Assembly: GCA_024274705.1 (NCBI GenBank)
Contig: JAJSAL010000108.1
Location: forward strand, 1-64,000
Direction: 5' to 3'
Length of the DNA stretch: 64,000 nt
From: Spirochaetota bacterium
Lineage (GTDB): Bacteria; Spirochaetota; Spirochaetia; SPDA01; JAJSAL01
A program made the position numbers and the translations under genes. The notes below the pieces were generated by a model that was not told the DNA's origin, ran no database searches, and saw nothing but the letters and a program-made list of their open reading frames with translations. Shown one piece after another: positions 28,951-37,212 of this stretch; position 1 is the first letter of the stretch; each line of letters opens with the position of its first letter.

Positions 28951-29130
28951 CCAGTTTTACTCCCTTTGTCTCATTGCCGTTTAAAAGAACTGGAATTAAC
29001 ACAAAATAATATATAACCATTGTTTTATTTACAGATATTACCTATTTTTATTTTAAATATTGCTGTAAGTCAAGTATAATATGGACAGAATAATTGATTT
29101 ATATATAAAGTTAAACTAATGTACCGACGT

Positions 29131-29285
29131 GGAGATGGGGAATAATGATAGATGTGCTTAAGCCCTGTATAGGGGTAGCATCCCTTTCAAGTCCTTTGGA
29201 AGTAGGAGCTGATAGAGCTCCCGGGGCTGTCAAGTCCCTGGTGCAGGTGCTGCAAAGAAGCGGGTTCCAGGCGGAGTCCTTCGGC
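29131..29285 (+). repeat. 155-bp direct repeat, left copy
   Basis: This segment matches 33795-33949 with four differences over 155 bp. It covers the ribosome binding region and first 47 codons of the isomerase-like gene at 33809. The spacing between copies is 4664 bp. Confidence 0.95.
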
Positions 29286-29405
29286 CAGCTGATGGCTGAA
29301 AAGGTTGAGTGCGAACTCACAGATTTCGGCGACATCGACGGTACTAAAAATAGCTGGCTCCATGAAGAAGCTAAAAAGAAGAAAATACTTTTACAAAGAG
29401 TATAA
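29145..29405 (+). pseudogene. Duplicated 5' end of the fucose-isomerase-like gene joined to unrelated sequence
   Basis: The first 47 codons (MIDVLKPCIGVASLSSPLEV onward) are the same as those of the gene at 33809. After AESFG the frame enters unrelated sequence (QLMAEKVECELTDFGDIDG, HEEAKKKKILLQRV) that I do not recognise, and stops at 29405. The result is an 86-codon chimera without an active site. The ribosome binding site is weakened here (GGAGATGGGG instead of GGAGGTGAGG). It is best seen as one end of a duplication scar. Confidence 0.8.
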
Positions 29406-29471
29406 AGATAGCCGCTGTGCGCCAGCGGACATGATGGACAAATCTGCATTCTTCAGTTATCATTGTACATC

Positions 29472-30317
29472 GTGAAAAGTTCGATAGAGATCATTTTAAA
29501 AGATGATGTTCACCGGATATTCGATGCTTTTTCAGCATGCTTTAAAATACGTATCGGTTTTTTATCACCCGAAGGAAAACAGCTGTTAGTCGGCCTCGAA
29601 AAACCTGGAAACGAATTCTGTATGCTTGTCCGGAATGCCCTTGATAAAAAGAAAAAATGCCTGGCCCTCGATGAAGAGAAGAGAAAAGAGGCCCTTTTAA
29701 ATAAAGATTTATTCACCTGGCAATGTTACGCCGGTATGATAGAATCGATCATTCCCATTTATTTCGACGGGATTCATCTTGGTTTTTTCATGATGGGGCA
29801 GTACAGGAGTGAAAAAAAGATCAACAGGTCTCTCCTCTTAGAATATGCGAAACGGTTCGGAGCTTCAGAAGAGCTCATTATCTCCTACCTGAAAACACCT
29901 TCTTTTTCTGAAGAAGAGATAAAGGACATGCAGAAATTTTTTAAACTGATTGTGAATTACATAGTATCCCAGAACCTTATTATAATAAAGAGCAACCTCG
30001 TCCTGGAAAAAATTATAAATCATGCCAGAATTCATTATGATCAGCAATTGAGTATTTCCGAAGCCGCCCGTATCGCCGGACGAAGCACCTCGACGGTTTC
30101 CCATCTGTTTACCGGAATCCTGCATAAAACATTCAAACAGGTGATGATTGAGCTTAAAATGGAAAAGGCGGAAGAGTTTTTCAAAAAGGAGCCGGATATC
30201 ACGGTAAAAGAGGCAGCCATGCGTCTCGGCTACGACGATCCCTATTATTTTTCGAGGGTATTTAAAAAACGACGGGGGGTCGCACCGAGCAAATTTGTGT
30301 CGAAGGATGTTCTGTGA
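29472..30317 (+). CDS. AraC-family regulator with PocR-type sensory domain
   Basis: The N-terminal ~170 residues match the PocR sensory domain, with conserved FCMLVRNALDKKKKCLALDE, a TWQCYAGMIESIIPI core and GFFMMGQY. The C-terminal ~100 residues are an AraC-type double helix-turn-helix (LSISEAARIAGRSTSTVSHL and DPYYFSRVFKKRRGVAPSKF). It probably activates the importer operon at 30565-33472 when it binds a small molecule such as a sugar or polyol. The start is unsure: TTG 29463 and GTG 29472 both lack a clear ribosome binding site. Repeats at 30335-30435, between this gene and the importer genes, are good candidate binding sites. Confidence 0.87.
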   Translation: MKSSIEIILKDDVHRIFDAFSACFKIRIGFLSPEGKQLLVGLEKPGNEFCMLVRNALDKKKKCLALDEEKRKEALLNKDLFTWQCYAGMIESIIPIYFDGIHLGFFMMGQYRSEKKINRSLLLEYAKRFGASEELIISYLKTPSFSEEEIKDMQKFFKLIVNYIVSQNLIIIKSNLVLEKIINHARIHYDQQLSISEAARIAGRSTSTVSHLFTGILHKTFKQVMIELKMEKAEEFFKKEPDITVKEAAMRLGYDDPYYFSRVFKKRRGVAPSKFVSKDVL

Positions 30318-30334
30318 CCTCCACAAGGAATTAA

Positions 30335-30435
30335 GTCCATCCTTTCTGCATAATTGTCCATCCTCTTTACAATCACATCTTCATTGATAGACAAAAAAAG
30401 GTGTGATTTGCAAGTAAATCCATCCTTATTGCAAA
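30335..30435 (+). promoter_or_regulatory. Three direct repeats TCCATCCT...TGCA upstream of the importer operon
   Basis: GTCCATCCTTTCTGCATA (30335), GTCCATCCTCTTTACAAT (30356) and ATCCATCCTTATTGCAAA (30418) share one pattern. The first two are 21 bp apart, two turns of the helix, as expected for a dimer of an AraC-type activator. A partial reverse copy (TTGTCCATCATGTCC read on the minus strand) lies before the regulator gene near 29427-29441. Confidence 0.6.
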
Positions 30436-30564
30436 ATCCTCCATTTTCATATGATCCGGGTTATGAGAAACTTTTTTAACGAAAGATCATAGTACATTGT
30501 ACTGTTTGCATGAAGAACGAATGTCTATGCAGTAGCCAGGAAAGCCAAACTAGGAGGTCAAGCC

Positions 30565-31371
30565 GTGGCGATGGGAGAATACAACCGGCAATATGTCAAC
30601 GCGGTAAAAATGGTCAACGTCGATAAATCTTTCGGAAAGGTCCAGGCATTATTAGGGATCAATTTCGAGGTGCGGCGGAACGAAGTTGTCGGGCTTATCG
30701 GTGACAACGGAGCTGGAAAATCAACCCTTATTAAAACCATGACCGGCGTGTTCCCCCCGACCTCAGGAGAACTGTATATCAGGGATGAGAAGATTACCTT
30801 AAGCCACTACAATGTCAAACAGGCCCATAATTGGAGAATAGAAACCGTTTACCAGGACAAGTCCCTGGCGGATAAACAGGATCTCTGGCGGAATTTTTTC
30901 GTCGGCAGGCAAATTTCCGGGCCCCTCGGTTTTATAAAGGTTAAGGAAGAAAAAAGAATAGCCTCGGAGATGCTCCTTAACATGATAGGTTTCCGGGGAG
31001 CGGGTATAACTGTCGATTCCAAGGTGAACAAACTCTCCGGGGGAGAGCGCCAGGGCGTAGCGATAGGCCGTGCCATGCACTTTGACGCCGAGCTTATCAT
31101 TCTCGATGAGCCCACTGTCGCACTGTCTCTCAAGGAAGTCAGGAAGGTGCTCAATTTTGTTCACCAGATAAAAGACCACGGGAAAGCCTGTGTCTACATA
31201 TCCCACAACATCGGTGACGTGTACGAAATATCCGACAGGTTTGTTGTTCTGGACAGGGGAAAGGTGGTTGCCAGTATAAGAAAAGAAGATATCTCGCTGA
31301 AAGATCTGAATACCTTTCTGCTGGATTATGCCCATGGATTAAAGGATTCGAAAGAAGATGAACAAGATTGA
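30565..31371 (+). CDS. Ribose-type ABC importer ATPase (single domain)
   Basis: I chose GTG 30565, seven bases after AGGAGG. The 268-residue protein is an ABC ATPase with Walker A GDNGAGKST at residues 46-54, signature LSGGERQGVAIGRAMHF and Walker B LIILDEPTVALS. It has one ABC domain, like FrcA, and not two like RbsA. It would energise the permease at 31358, whose start overlaps its end by 14 bases. The operon has one permease and one binding protein, the usual set of the carbohydrate uptake transporter-2 class. Confidence 0.92.
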   Translation: MAMGEYNRQYVNAVKMVNVDKSFGKVQALLGINFEVRRNEVVGLIGDNGAGKSTLIKTMTGVFPPTSGELYIRDEKITLSHYNVKQAHNWRIETVYQDKSLADKQDLWRNFFVGRQISGPLGFIKVKEEKRIASEMLLNMIGFRGAGITVDSKVNKLSGGERQGVAIGRAMHFDAELIILDEPTVALSLKEVRKVLNFVHQIKDHGKACVYISHNIGDVYEISDRFVVLDRGKVVASIRKEDISLKDLNTFLLDYAHGLKDSKEDEQD

Positions 31372-32401
31372 ACCTAAAAACAGATTCCTGAACCGTATCG
31401 AAAGCTTTCCCATCATCGTTGTGTATATCGTTCTTCTTCTGATTTTCCTCACAACCGCTACCCGTGTATTTACCGGATACCGGATCTACATGTCCTTTTT
31501 CCAGACGATCCCTCCGCAGCTGGTTCTTGCACTGGGACTTACTATGGTAATCACGGCGGGAGAGATCGACCTGAGTTTTCCTGCAGTCGTCGCATTTTCA
31601 GGTTTTCTTTTCTCCTTTATTTACAGAACCCTTGACGCTCCCCTGTTGGGCCTTATTATCGCTCTCGCAGGGGGGGGGCTCGTTGGTTACATTAACGGGG
31701 TAGTCATAGCAAGAATAGGTGTTCCTTCAATCATGGCAACCCTTGCCGCCCAGTTTTTCTGGAACGGATTCACCACCCTGATCAGCCAGGGTCTCTCCTG
31801 GAATATCATTACTATCCGGGGACGGTTCCTCCACAGCCTGTTTGTGGGAAGGATTGGGGGCGTCCTTCCGGCCCAGAGTATTTGGGCTTTCGGTCTGGCT
31901 GTGTTTCTCTGGTTTATCCTGAACCGGCATAAATTCGGTGAAGCCATCATGTTTATCGGCGACAACGAACAAGTGGCCAGGGTCGTGGGAATCAACGTGG
32001 AATCTACAAAAATCAAACTCTTTACCATACATGGAATCATTTCGGCCTTCGGGGGAGTGCTTCTGACTCTCGAGATGGTGAATTTCTGGTCAACCCAGGG
32101 GGGCGGATTTCTTCTTCCCGTGATGGCCGCGGTATTTATCGGCGGAACATCAATTGCCGGGGGATACGGGACTATCGTTGGCACCTTTTTCGGGGCCTAT
32201 ATCATCGGGTCTTTGGAAGCAGGTGTTGTTGCCACAGGAATGGGCGGCTACTGGGTGCGCCTGGTAAGCGGCCTGGTCATGGCCTTCTCCATGATTCTCA
32301 ACATCATTATCAGGGAAGGCACTATGCGGGAAAAAATGAAGAAAATCAAAGAACGGCAGTCCGTATCCAGGACGGTGAACAGGAAGAGAGGACCCAAATA
32401 A
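31358..32401 (+). CDS. Ribose-type ABC importer permease
   Basis: The 347-residue membrane protein has about ten hydrophobic segments and the typical RbsC/FrcC stretches LALGLTMVITAGEIDLS, GYINGVVIARIGVPSIMATLA, AVFIGGTSIAGGYGTIVGTF. It forms the pore as a homodimer with the ATPase at 30565. A basic tail (EKMKKIKERQSVSRTVNRKRG) lies in the cytoplasm. Sugars or related polyols are the usual cargo. Confidence 0.92.
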   Translation: MNKIEPKNRFLNRIESFPIIVVYIVLLLIFLTTATRVFTGYRIYMSFFQTIPPQLVLALGLTMVITAGEIDLSFPAVVAFSGFLFSFIYRTLDAPLLGLIIALAGGGLVGYINGVVIARIGVPSIMATLAAQFFWNGFTTLISQGLSWNIITIRGRFLHSLFVGRIGGVLPAQSIWAFGLAVFLWFILNRHKFGEAIMFIGDNEQVARVVGINVESTKIKLFTIHGIISAFGGVLLTLEMVNFWSTQGGGFLLPVMAAVFIGGTSIAGGYGTIVGTFFGAYIIGSLEAGVVATGMGGYWVRLVSGLVMAFSMILNIIIREGTMREKMKKIKERQSVSRTVNRKRGPK

Positions 32402-32464
32402 GGTTAGGTAATATGCGTAATAAATGTTGCGCATGAAAAGTATTTTTTCAAACAGGAGGATTTT

Positions 32465-33472
32465 ATGAAAAAGTACATGAAAAGACTTGTCATGATCTCT
32501 GTGCTCATTCTCGTTGTTGCGGGTTTTGTATCCGCAGGGGGAGGGAAAGAAAAGATCCCGGGAGAAAAGGAAATCTTGATTTACATGCAGATGGGAGGGA
32601 CCCAGGGCGACGGGGCAACACTGGCCAGGACCAACGGGGCCCGTGCAGCGGCAGAAGCCCTGGGTAATGTCAAGCTTATCGAGCAGTACTCCCAATGGAG
32701 GGCGGATACCATGATTTCCCAGTTCAAGGAAGCCTTGGCGGCGAGCCCCGATGGTATTATCATCATGGGACATCCGGGCGATGCGGCCTTCGCGTCCCTG
32801 GTGGATGAAGCAATAAGCAGGGGGATACTGGTAACCAGCGGAAACGCGCCGCTGAAAGAGCTGGAAGCAAAATATCAACCCCGGGGCTTCGGTTATGCCG
32901 GTGTCGATCTCTACGCTGGAGGATACATGGCAGGGGAGCAGATGGTAAAACTGGGTAACCTCAGGAAAGGCGACAAAGCCGTTGTTTACGGCTTATTCTC
33001 CCAGCCGGGAAGAAAAGACAGTCCTCAGGGGATGTTCGACGCGTTGACGGATGCAGGTCTTTCAGTTGAAAAGCTTGAAATTTCCCCGGAGGTGGATGCC
33101 GATTCTTCTCTTGCAATTCCAGTGCTGACAGCATACCTGGAAAGAAATCCGGATATCAAAGCAATGGGTACGCAGCACGGCGCCGTAACATCCATCATGC
33201 CTAATGTGCTTAAAGCCGCCGGGAAGAAACCCGGTGAAATCATTATCGGAGGGATCGACTTAGCCCCGGCTACGATCGAAGGTGTCGAGAGCGGATACAT
33301 TTCGGCGACCCTTGACCAGGTGCTCTATCTCCAAGGGTACATTCCGGTCTCGCAGATCGTGATGACCAAGCGGTACAAAATTCCCGGGCTCCACATCAAT
33401 ACCGCAGCGGGGGTCGTAACTCCCGACAACATTACCGAACTCAAACCCCTCATCGAGCAGGGCATCAGGTAA
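32465..33472 (+). CDS. Ribose-type periplasmic sugar-binding protein
   Basis: CAGGAGG precedes ATG 32465. The 335-residue protein has a signal peptide (MKKYMKRLVMISVLILVVAG) and the mature start AGGGKEKIPGEKE, with no lipobox Cys. The fold is the Peripla_BP_4 type: KEALAASPDGIIIMGHPGD, GYAGVDLYAGGYMAGEQM, and AMGTQHG. It would deliver the substrate to the permease at 31358. A clear terminator follows at 33499. The isomerase-like gene at 33809 suggests the cargo is an L-fucose- or L-arabinose-like sugar, but this is inference from position. Confidence 0.92.
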   Translation: MKKYMKRLVMISVLILVVAGFVSAGGGKEKIPGEKEILIYMQMGGTQGDGATLARTNGARAAAEALGNVKLIEQYSQWRADTMISQFKEALAASPDGIIIMGHPGDAAFASLVDEAISRGILVTSGNAPLKELEAKYQPRGFGYAGVDLYAGGYMAGEQMVKLGNLRKGDKAVVYGLFSQPGRKDSPQGMFDALTDAGLSVEKLEISPEVDADSSLAIPVLTAYLERNPDIKAMGTQHGAVTSIMPNVLKAAGKKPGEIIIGGIDLAPATIEGVESGYISATLDQVLYLQGYIPVSQIVMTKRYKIPGLHINTAAGVVTPDNITELKPLIEQGIR

Positions 33473-33498
33473 TTAACGGAACCGATTTGTTCAATGAA

Positions 33499-33525
33499 GG
33501 CCCCCCGCTCTGCCGGGGGGCTTTT
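33499..33525 (+). terminator. Rho-independent terminator of the importer operon
   Basis: GGCCCCCCG pairs with CGGGGGGCT around a six-base loop and is followed by TTTT. It lies 27 nt after the stop codon of the binding-protein gene. Confidence 0.88.
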
Positions 33526-33794
33526 ATGATTGAAAAAATAATACGTTACGGCGAAACGCAAAACGAAAAAAGTGTGAAATCTCCTTAAGACCGGTAAAAA
33601 CGTACGCACATGAACGAACAAAGATCGGACATACCCCGCAAACGGCGAAGGGTACGCCTGATCTCCTGCTGTCTCAATAACGGGTATAATCTTCATCTCC
33701 TATCGCCGGATCATGGGCAGCGATGATTACATATGGAGTTGTTTTGAATTATTTTGGACAGCTGTGATATAGTTTTAAACTGGTTCGCCGCCAA
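33526..33794. other. Gap before the isomerase-like gene
   Basis: No gene was recognised here. A minus-strand frame crosses it but has no family resemblance. The promoter of the gene at 33809 should be here; I saw no convincing pair of boxes. Confidence 0.5.
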
Positions 33795-33949
33795 GGAGGT
33801 GAGGAATAATGATTGATGTGCTTAAGCCCTGTATAGGGGTAGCATCCCTTTCAAGTCCTTTGGAAGTAGGAGCTGATAGAGCCCCCGGGGCTGTCAAGTC
33901 CCTGGTGCAGGTGCTGCAAAGAAGCGGGTTCCAGGCGGAGTCCTTCGGC
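33795..33949 (+). repeat. 155-bp direct repeat, right copy
   Basis: This copy matches 29131-29285 with four differences and includes the real ribosome binding site and first 47 codons of the intact gene at 33809, so it is probably the original. Confidence 0.95.
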
Positions 33950-35128
33950 TCTATAGAAACCGCTGATCAGGCCAGGGATACCGGGAAACAGGCAGCTGAG
34001 AAACACATCGATGCAATGGTATTCACACCTGTGTGCTGGTATGAAGATTACTATGTTCTCGATTTTATGGAGGAATGCCCTGTTCCCTTTCTATTCTGGC
34101 CCCTTCCCGGTATGGAAACCGGTGCGCTCTGCGGAGCTCAACAGCAGACCTTCTTTCTGAAGAAGCTGGGACATCCTTACGAAGCCGTATTCGGCGAATT
34201 CAATGACCCGGTTTGTCTCGAAAAAGGAAAAGTATTCATTCGTGCTGCTTCCTTACGGAACAGGATGCGCAGGGCCAGAATCGGTTTCTCCGGCCAGAGG
34301 GTTCTGGGTATGACCGACACCGCCTGTGATGAACATATGTTGAAGAAAGCAGTGGGCCCCCGAATCGTACCTCTCTACCTTCCCGCCCTTTTGTCGCGAA
34401 CCGAAGAGTTTCTGGATGATCCCGGCCCCGGTATTCTCTGGGAAGAGACCCTGAAACAGGCAGGGAAATCCGTTGTTCAGGACGAAGACGGCCGGCGCGC
34501 AATGGCTTTTTACATGGCGGTAAAAGAGAAGGTTGAGGAACACGGCCTCCACGCGGTTACCGTGGGCTGTTACCCGGATCTCATGGGCATTGTGTGTCTT
34601 GCAGCTTCAATGCTGGCGGACCAGGGGGTGCCCCTGTCGTGTGAAGGTGATGTAAACGGTGCCGCCGCAATGTTCCTGCTAATGCTCCTTACAGCCGGCC
34701 CGGCGCACAGTACGGACTGGCTCGATCCCATGGGGGACGACTCGGTGGTGCTTACCCACTGCGGTTCCGGATCGTTCGACCTGGCTGAGCGTAAGGAGGA
34801 TATCGTGCTTTCACCGGTACGTCTCATGGAGAGGGGGGTCTGCGCCCTGTTCCCGGCAAAACCGGGTCCTGTGACCCTCGTGTCGCTGGACCCTCAGCCC
34901 GGCGGATACCGGTGTGCCGTGCTGGAAGGGGAAGCTGTCAGGACGGATATGGTGTTTCCCGGTAACCCGGTACGGGTGGTATTTGAACAGCATACCAGGG
35001 ATATCCTGGACTGGATCTTCCGGGAAGGGATCGGTCATCACTGGATGGTGGGGTACGGCCACACGGCACAGGAACTCCGTATGTGGGGGCGTATCGCCGG
35101 GGAGAGTCTTACCATTCAGACTTTTTAA
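33809..35128 (+). CDS. L-fucose/L-arabinose isomerase-family protein
   Basis: AAGGAGGTGAGG precedes ATG 33809. The 439-residue protein resembles the fucose/arabinose isomerase family: an N-terminal Rossmann-like part (AEKHIDAMVFTPVCWYEDYY, PVPFLFWPLPGMETGALCG), a middle part with AVTVGCYPDLMG and SCEGDVNGAAAMFLLMLLT where the family has its metal-binding Glu and Asp, and a late VLTHCGSGSFDLAE. The C-terminal GHHWMVGYGH may supply the metal-binding His. Such enzymes interconvert aldoses and ketoses with manganese; many family members are of unknown substrate. A copy of its 5' end lies at 29131. Confidence 0.82.
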   Translation: MIDVLKPCIGVASLSSPLEVGADRAPGAVKSLVQVLQRSGFQAESFGSIETADQARDTGKQAAEKHIDAMVFTPVCWYEDYYVLDFMEECPVPFLFWPLPGMETGALCGAQQQTFFLKKLGHPYEAVFGEFNDPVCLEKGKVFIRAASLRNRMRRARIGFSGQRVLGMTDTACDEHMLKKAVGPRIVPLYLPALLSRTEEFLDDPGPGILWEETLKQAGKSVVQDEDGRRAMAFYMAVKEKVEEHGLHAVTVGCYPDLMGIVCLAASMLADQGVPLSCEGDVNGAAAMFLLMLLTAGPAHSTDWLDPMGDDSVVLTHCGSGSFDLAERKEDIVLSPVRLMERGVCALFPAKPGPVTLVSLDPQPGGYRCAVLEGEAVRTDMVFPGNPVRVVFEQHTRDILDWIFREGIGHHWMVGYGHTAQELRMWGRIAGESLTIQTF

Positions 35129-35175
35129 ATTGACTAAATAAACTAAGTCAAGTAAACTTGATTGGAAGGTAATGT

Positions 35176-35403
35176 ATGAAAACATTGAATATCCATGAAG
35201 CAAAAACCATGTTGTCTGCTGTGCTGCGTGAAATTGAAGAGGGGGAAACCTATCTGATCTGCAGAAACGGCAAGCCCGTCGCAACCCTGTCCCCGTTCAA
35301 ATGCAAAAACAGAATGGACCTGCATCCGGTCCTGAGCAGAATCAAAATAAACTACGATCCGACTGAAGATCTTACAGAGGAAGAGTGGGGGGAAATCGAT
35401 TGA
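35176..35403 (+). CDS. Phd/YefM-type antitoxin
   Basis: This 75-residue protein starts MKTLNIHEAKTMLSAVLREI and has the Phd/YefM antitoxin fold signature (EEGETYLICRNGKPVATLSP). The N-terminal half would bind DNA and its own promoter, the C-terminal half (DLTEEEWGEID) the toxin. Its stop overlaps the TTG start of the PIN toxin gene. A typical two-gene toxin-antitoxin module lying between larger operons. Confidence 0.88.
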   Translation: MKTLNIHEAKTMLSAVLREIEEGETYLICRNGKPVATLSPFKCKNRMDLHPVLSRIKINYDPTEDLTEEEWGEID

Positions 35404-35780
35404 TCCTTTTGGATACCTGCGCCCTCCTTTGGGTTGCCTCGGATCCTCATAAAATTAGCCCCGGGGTCCTTGAAAAAATATATAACAGCCCGGTTGTTTA
35501 TGTTTCTGCAATATCCGCCTTTGAAATTGGATTGAAATACAAATCAGGAAAACTGATTCTCCCTGTACGGCCTGAGACGTGGTTTGAAGAAATCGTGAAT
35601 CATCATAGCATCTCTCTTATCAATCTCGATGCCTCCCTCTGTCTCAAGGCGGTGGAGCTTCCTCCAATCCACAAAGACCCGTGCGATCGGTTTATTATCG
35701 CTACAGGGCTGGAACGGGGGCTTCCCATTGTTACTGCTGATTCGAGATTTTCTTCTTATGGTGTGCAGGTGATCATGTAG
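35400..35780 (+). CDS. PIN-domain toxin (VapC type)
   Basis: I chose TTG 35400, which overlaps the antitoxin stop (TTGA), since the family begins right at the first strand: LILLDTCALLW. The 126-residue protein has the PIN acidic residues in LLDT, SAFEIGLKYKSGKL, KDPCDRFIIA and VTADSRF. PIN toxins are magnesium-dependent ribonucleases that cut tRNA or rRNA and halt growth when the antitoxin is lost. An upstream GTG at 35385 is possible. Confidence 0.88.
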   Translation: MILLDTCALLWVASDPHKISPGVLEKIYNSPVVYVSAISAFEIGLKYKSGKLILPVRPETWFEEIVNHHSISLINLDASLCLKAVELPPIHKDPCDRFIIATGLERGLPIVTADSRFSSYGVQVIM

Positions 35781-35868
35781 GTGACGTATCACCCGGTTCC
35801 GGAGTTGTAGGTACAACACCTACTGTCGTCTTCAGGAAATCGACACAAGGAATACCTGGAAGCGTGTG

Positions 35869-37212
35869 TTATGCCAGGGTTTGCCCTGACCGTAGTGTTT
35901 TTTTCCGTCTGGACTTTACGAGGATTATGACGATCAGGGGAATACAGGCGGTACCGATAAAGAGCCAACCTCTCTCAGGATTTTCTACAATCCTGACTTT
36001 CCTTCCGCTTCCGGGCAACATGGTCCCATCTTCGTCCACCAGGTGAAAGGAAAAAGCGGGGGTTTCCTCATCTATCGGTATCTTGTACGCAATCAGGTTG
36101 GGGGTTCTGCTGTCATACGATTCATCCGGATTGTAGGGAAGGATTGTGTATCCTAAGTTCGCACCCTTTGTCTGATCTACGACAAACTGGTTTTCCTCAA
36201 CTGTAACAGGGCTATCTCTGTATTCAATGACAATGACCGATCCCAAGACCTGCCGGGTTTTAACCCACCGGTCGACATTCCCGTTTCCCACTGCATCGTT
36301 GTTTATCAGCTTACTGTAGAAAAGATCGTTGTACTTCTCCTGGAAGAAGGGCCGAATATACAGATCGGTTTTACCGTTCACGTAGAGGACACTCGACGGC
36401 TGAACGGAATCACTCGAATAAACCCACCGGTCTGCAGGAATCACCTCGAACCCGATCGTGGGGTCGCCCTTTTTCCCCTCAACAATAAGGATCTTCCCGG
36501 ACCAGGCCATTTCCAAGCCTTCATGGGTTAAAAAACGAAGAGAGTATTCCCCTTTCGGCAGGTTCAGATGGTATCCCTGTTTTAAGGGAACCGGGGGTGT
36601 TCCATAATAGGTAGGTATCTCCGGCTCTTTGGGTTTTTGAAGCCCTTCCATCTCCGTTAGAAGATTTTCATAAGGCAGCCCTTCGTTCTTTCGGGTTGTG
36701 ATTTCCCTGAACAGCATATTTGCACGTTCTTCATACCGGAGAACCGCCTGCTCGTAATTCCGGACTTCCTGGAGATAGGTTGTGGCGAGTTCCCTGTACC
36801 GGTCATATTCCCGGGTAGCTTCATCCCCCATCACCGCTTTCCACTCCGTCTGCAGTCCTTCCCGAACGCTGAAATAGGTATAGAAGACAGGGCTAAGATC
36901 GATGTTCTGACCGTTGTCTTCCACTCTCAGGATTCCGTCAAACGAAATATCCAGGACCGACTGGTCTATCTTCCAGGATTCCGTGATCGGCCAATAATAG
37001 ACGAAAGCCTTTCCGGCACTTATGAAATTATCCGTATTTTCGTACAGGTAGATCGTATCCGAAGCCTGCCTGCAGTAGGTTCCGGAATAATCTTTCCCGT
37101 TGTATGAAAGGATAGTGTAGATGAATTCCTCGGTCCTTACCGGCGCCTGGGACCAGAGGGCCCAGGCTGTGGATAAAAGAAAGATGATGAAGAGGGCCGG
37201 TTTCCTGCTCAT
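35869..37212 (-). CDS. Uncharacterised exported membrane-anchored protein, last gene of an ABC-2 operon
   Basis: The start ATG at 37212 overlaps the previous stop (ATGA); the much longer open frame upstream is a shadow of the permease gene. The 447-residue product has a signal peptide (MSRKPALFIIFLLSTAWALW), a soluble part with a charged coiled-coil (residues ~105-165, rich in Glu, Arg and Tyr), and a C-terminal membrane helix (WLFIGTACIPLIVIILVKSRRKK). I do not recognise a named family. Its place in the operon suggests it works with the ABC-2 exporter, perhaps on the outer face of the inner membrane. Confidence 0.75.
   Translation of the reverse strand: MSRKPALFIIFLLSTAWALWSQAPVRTEEFIYTILSYNGKDYSGTYCRQASDTIYLYENTDNFISAGKAFVYYWPITESWKIDQSVLDISFDGILRVEDNGQNIDLSPVFYTYFSVREGLQTEWKAVMGDEATREYDRYRELATTYLQEVRNYEQAVLRYEERANMLFREITTRKNEGLPYENLLTEMEGLQKPKEPEIPTYYGTPPVPLKQGYHLNLPKGEYSLRFLTHEGLEMAWSGKILIVEGKKGDPTIGFEVIPADRWVYSSDSVQPSSVLYVNGKTDLYIRPFFQEKYNDLFYSKLINNDAVGNGNVDRWVKTRQVLGSVIVIEYRDSPVTVEENQFVVDQTKGANLGYTILPYNPDESYDSRTPNLIAYKIPIDEETPAFSFHLVDEDGTMLPGSGRKVRIVENPERGWLFIGTACIPLIVIILVKSRRKKTLRSGQTLA

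Noticed and set aside
33325-33696. 123-codon minus-strand open frame across the terminator
   Set aside because: It runs through the terminator and the end of the binding-protein gene, and its composition is not protein-like.
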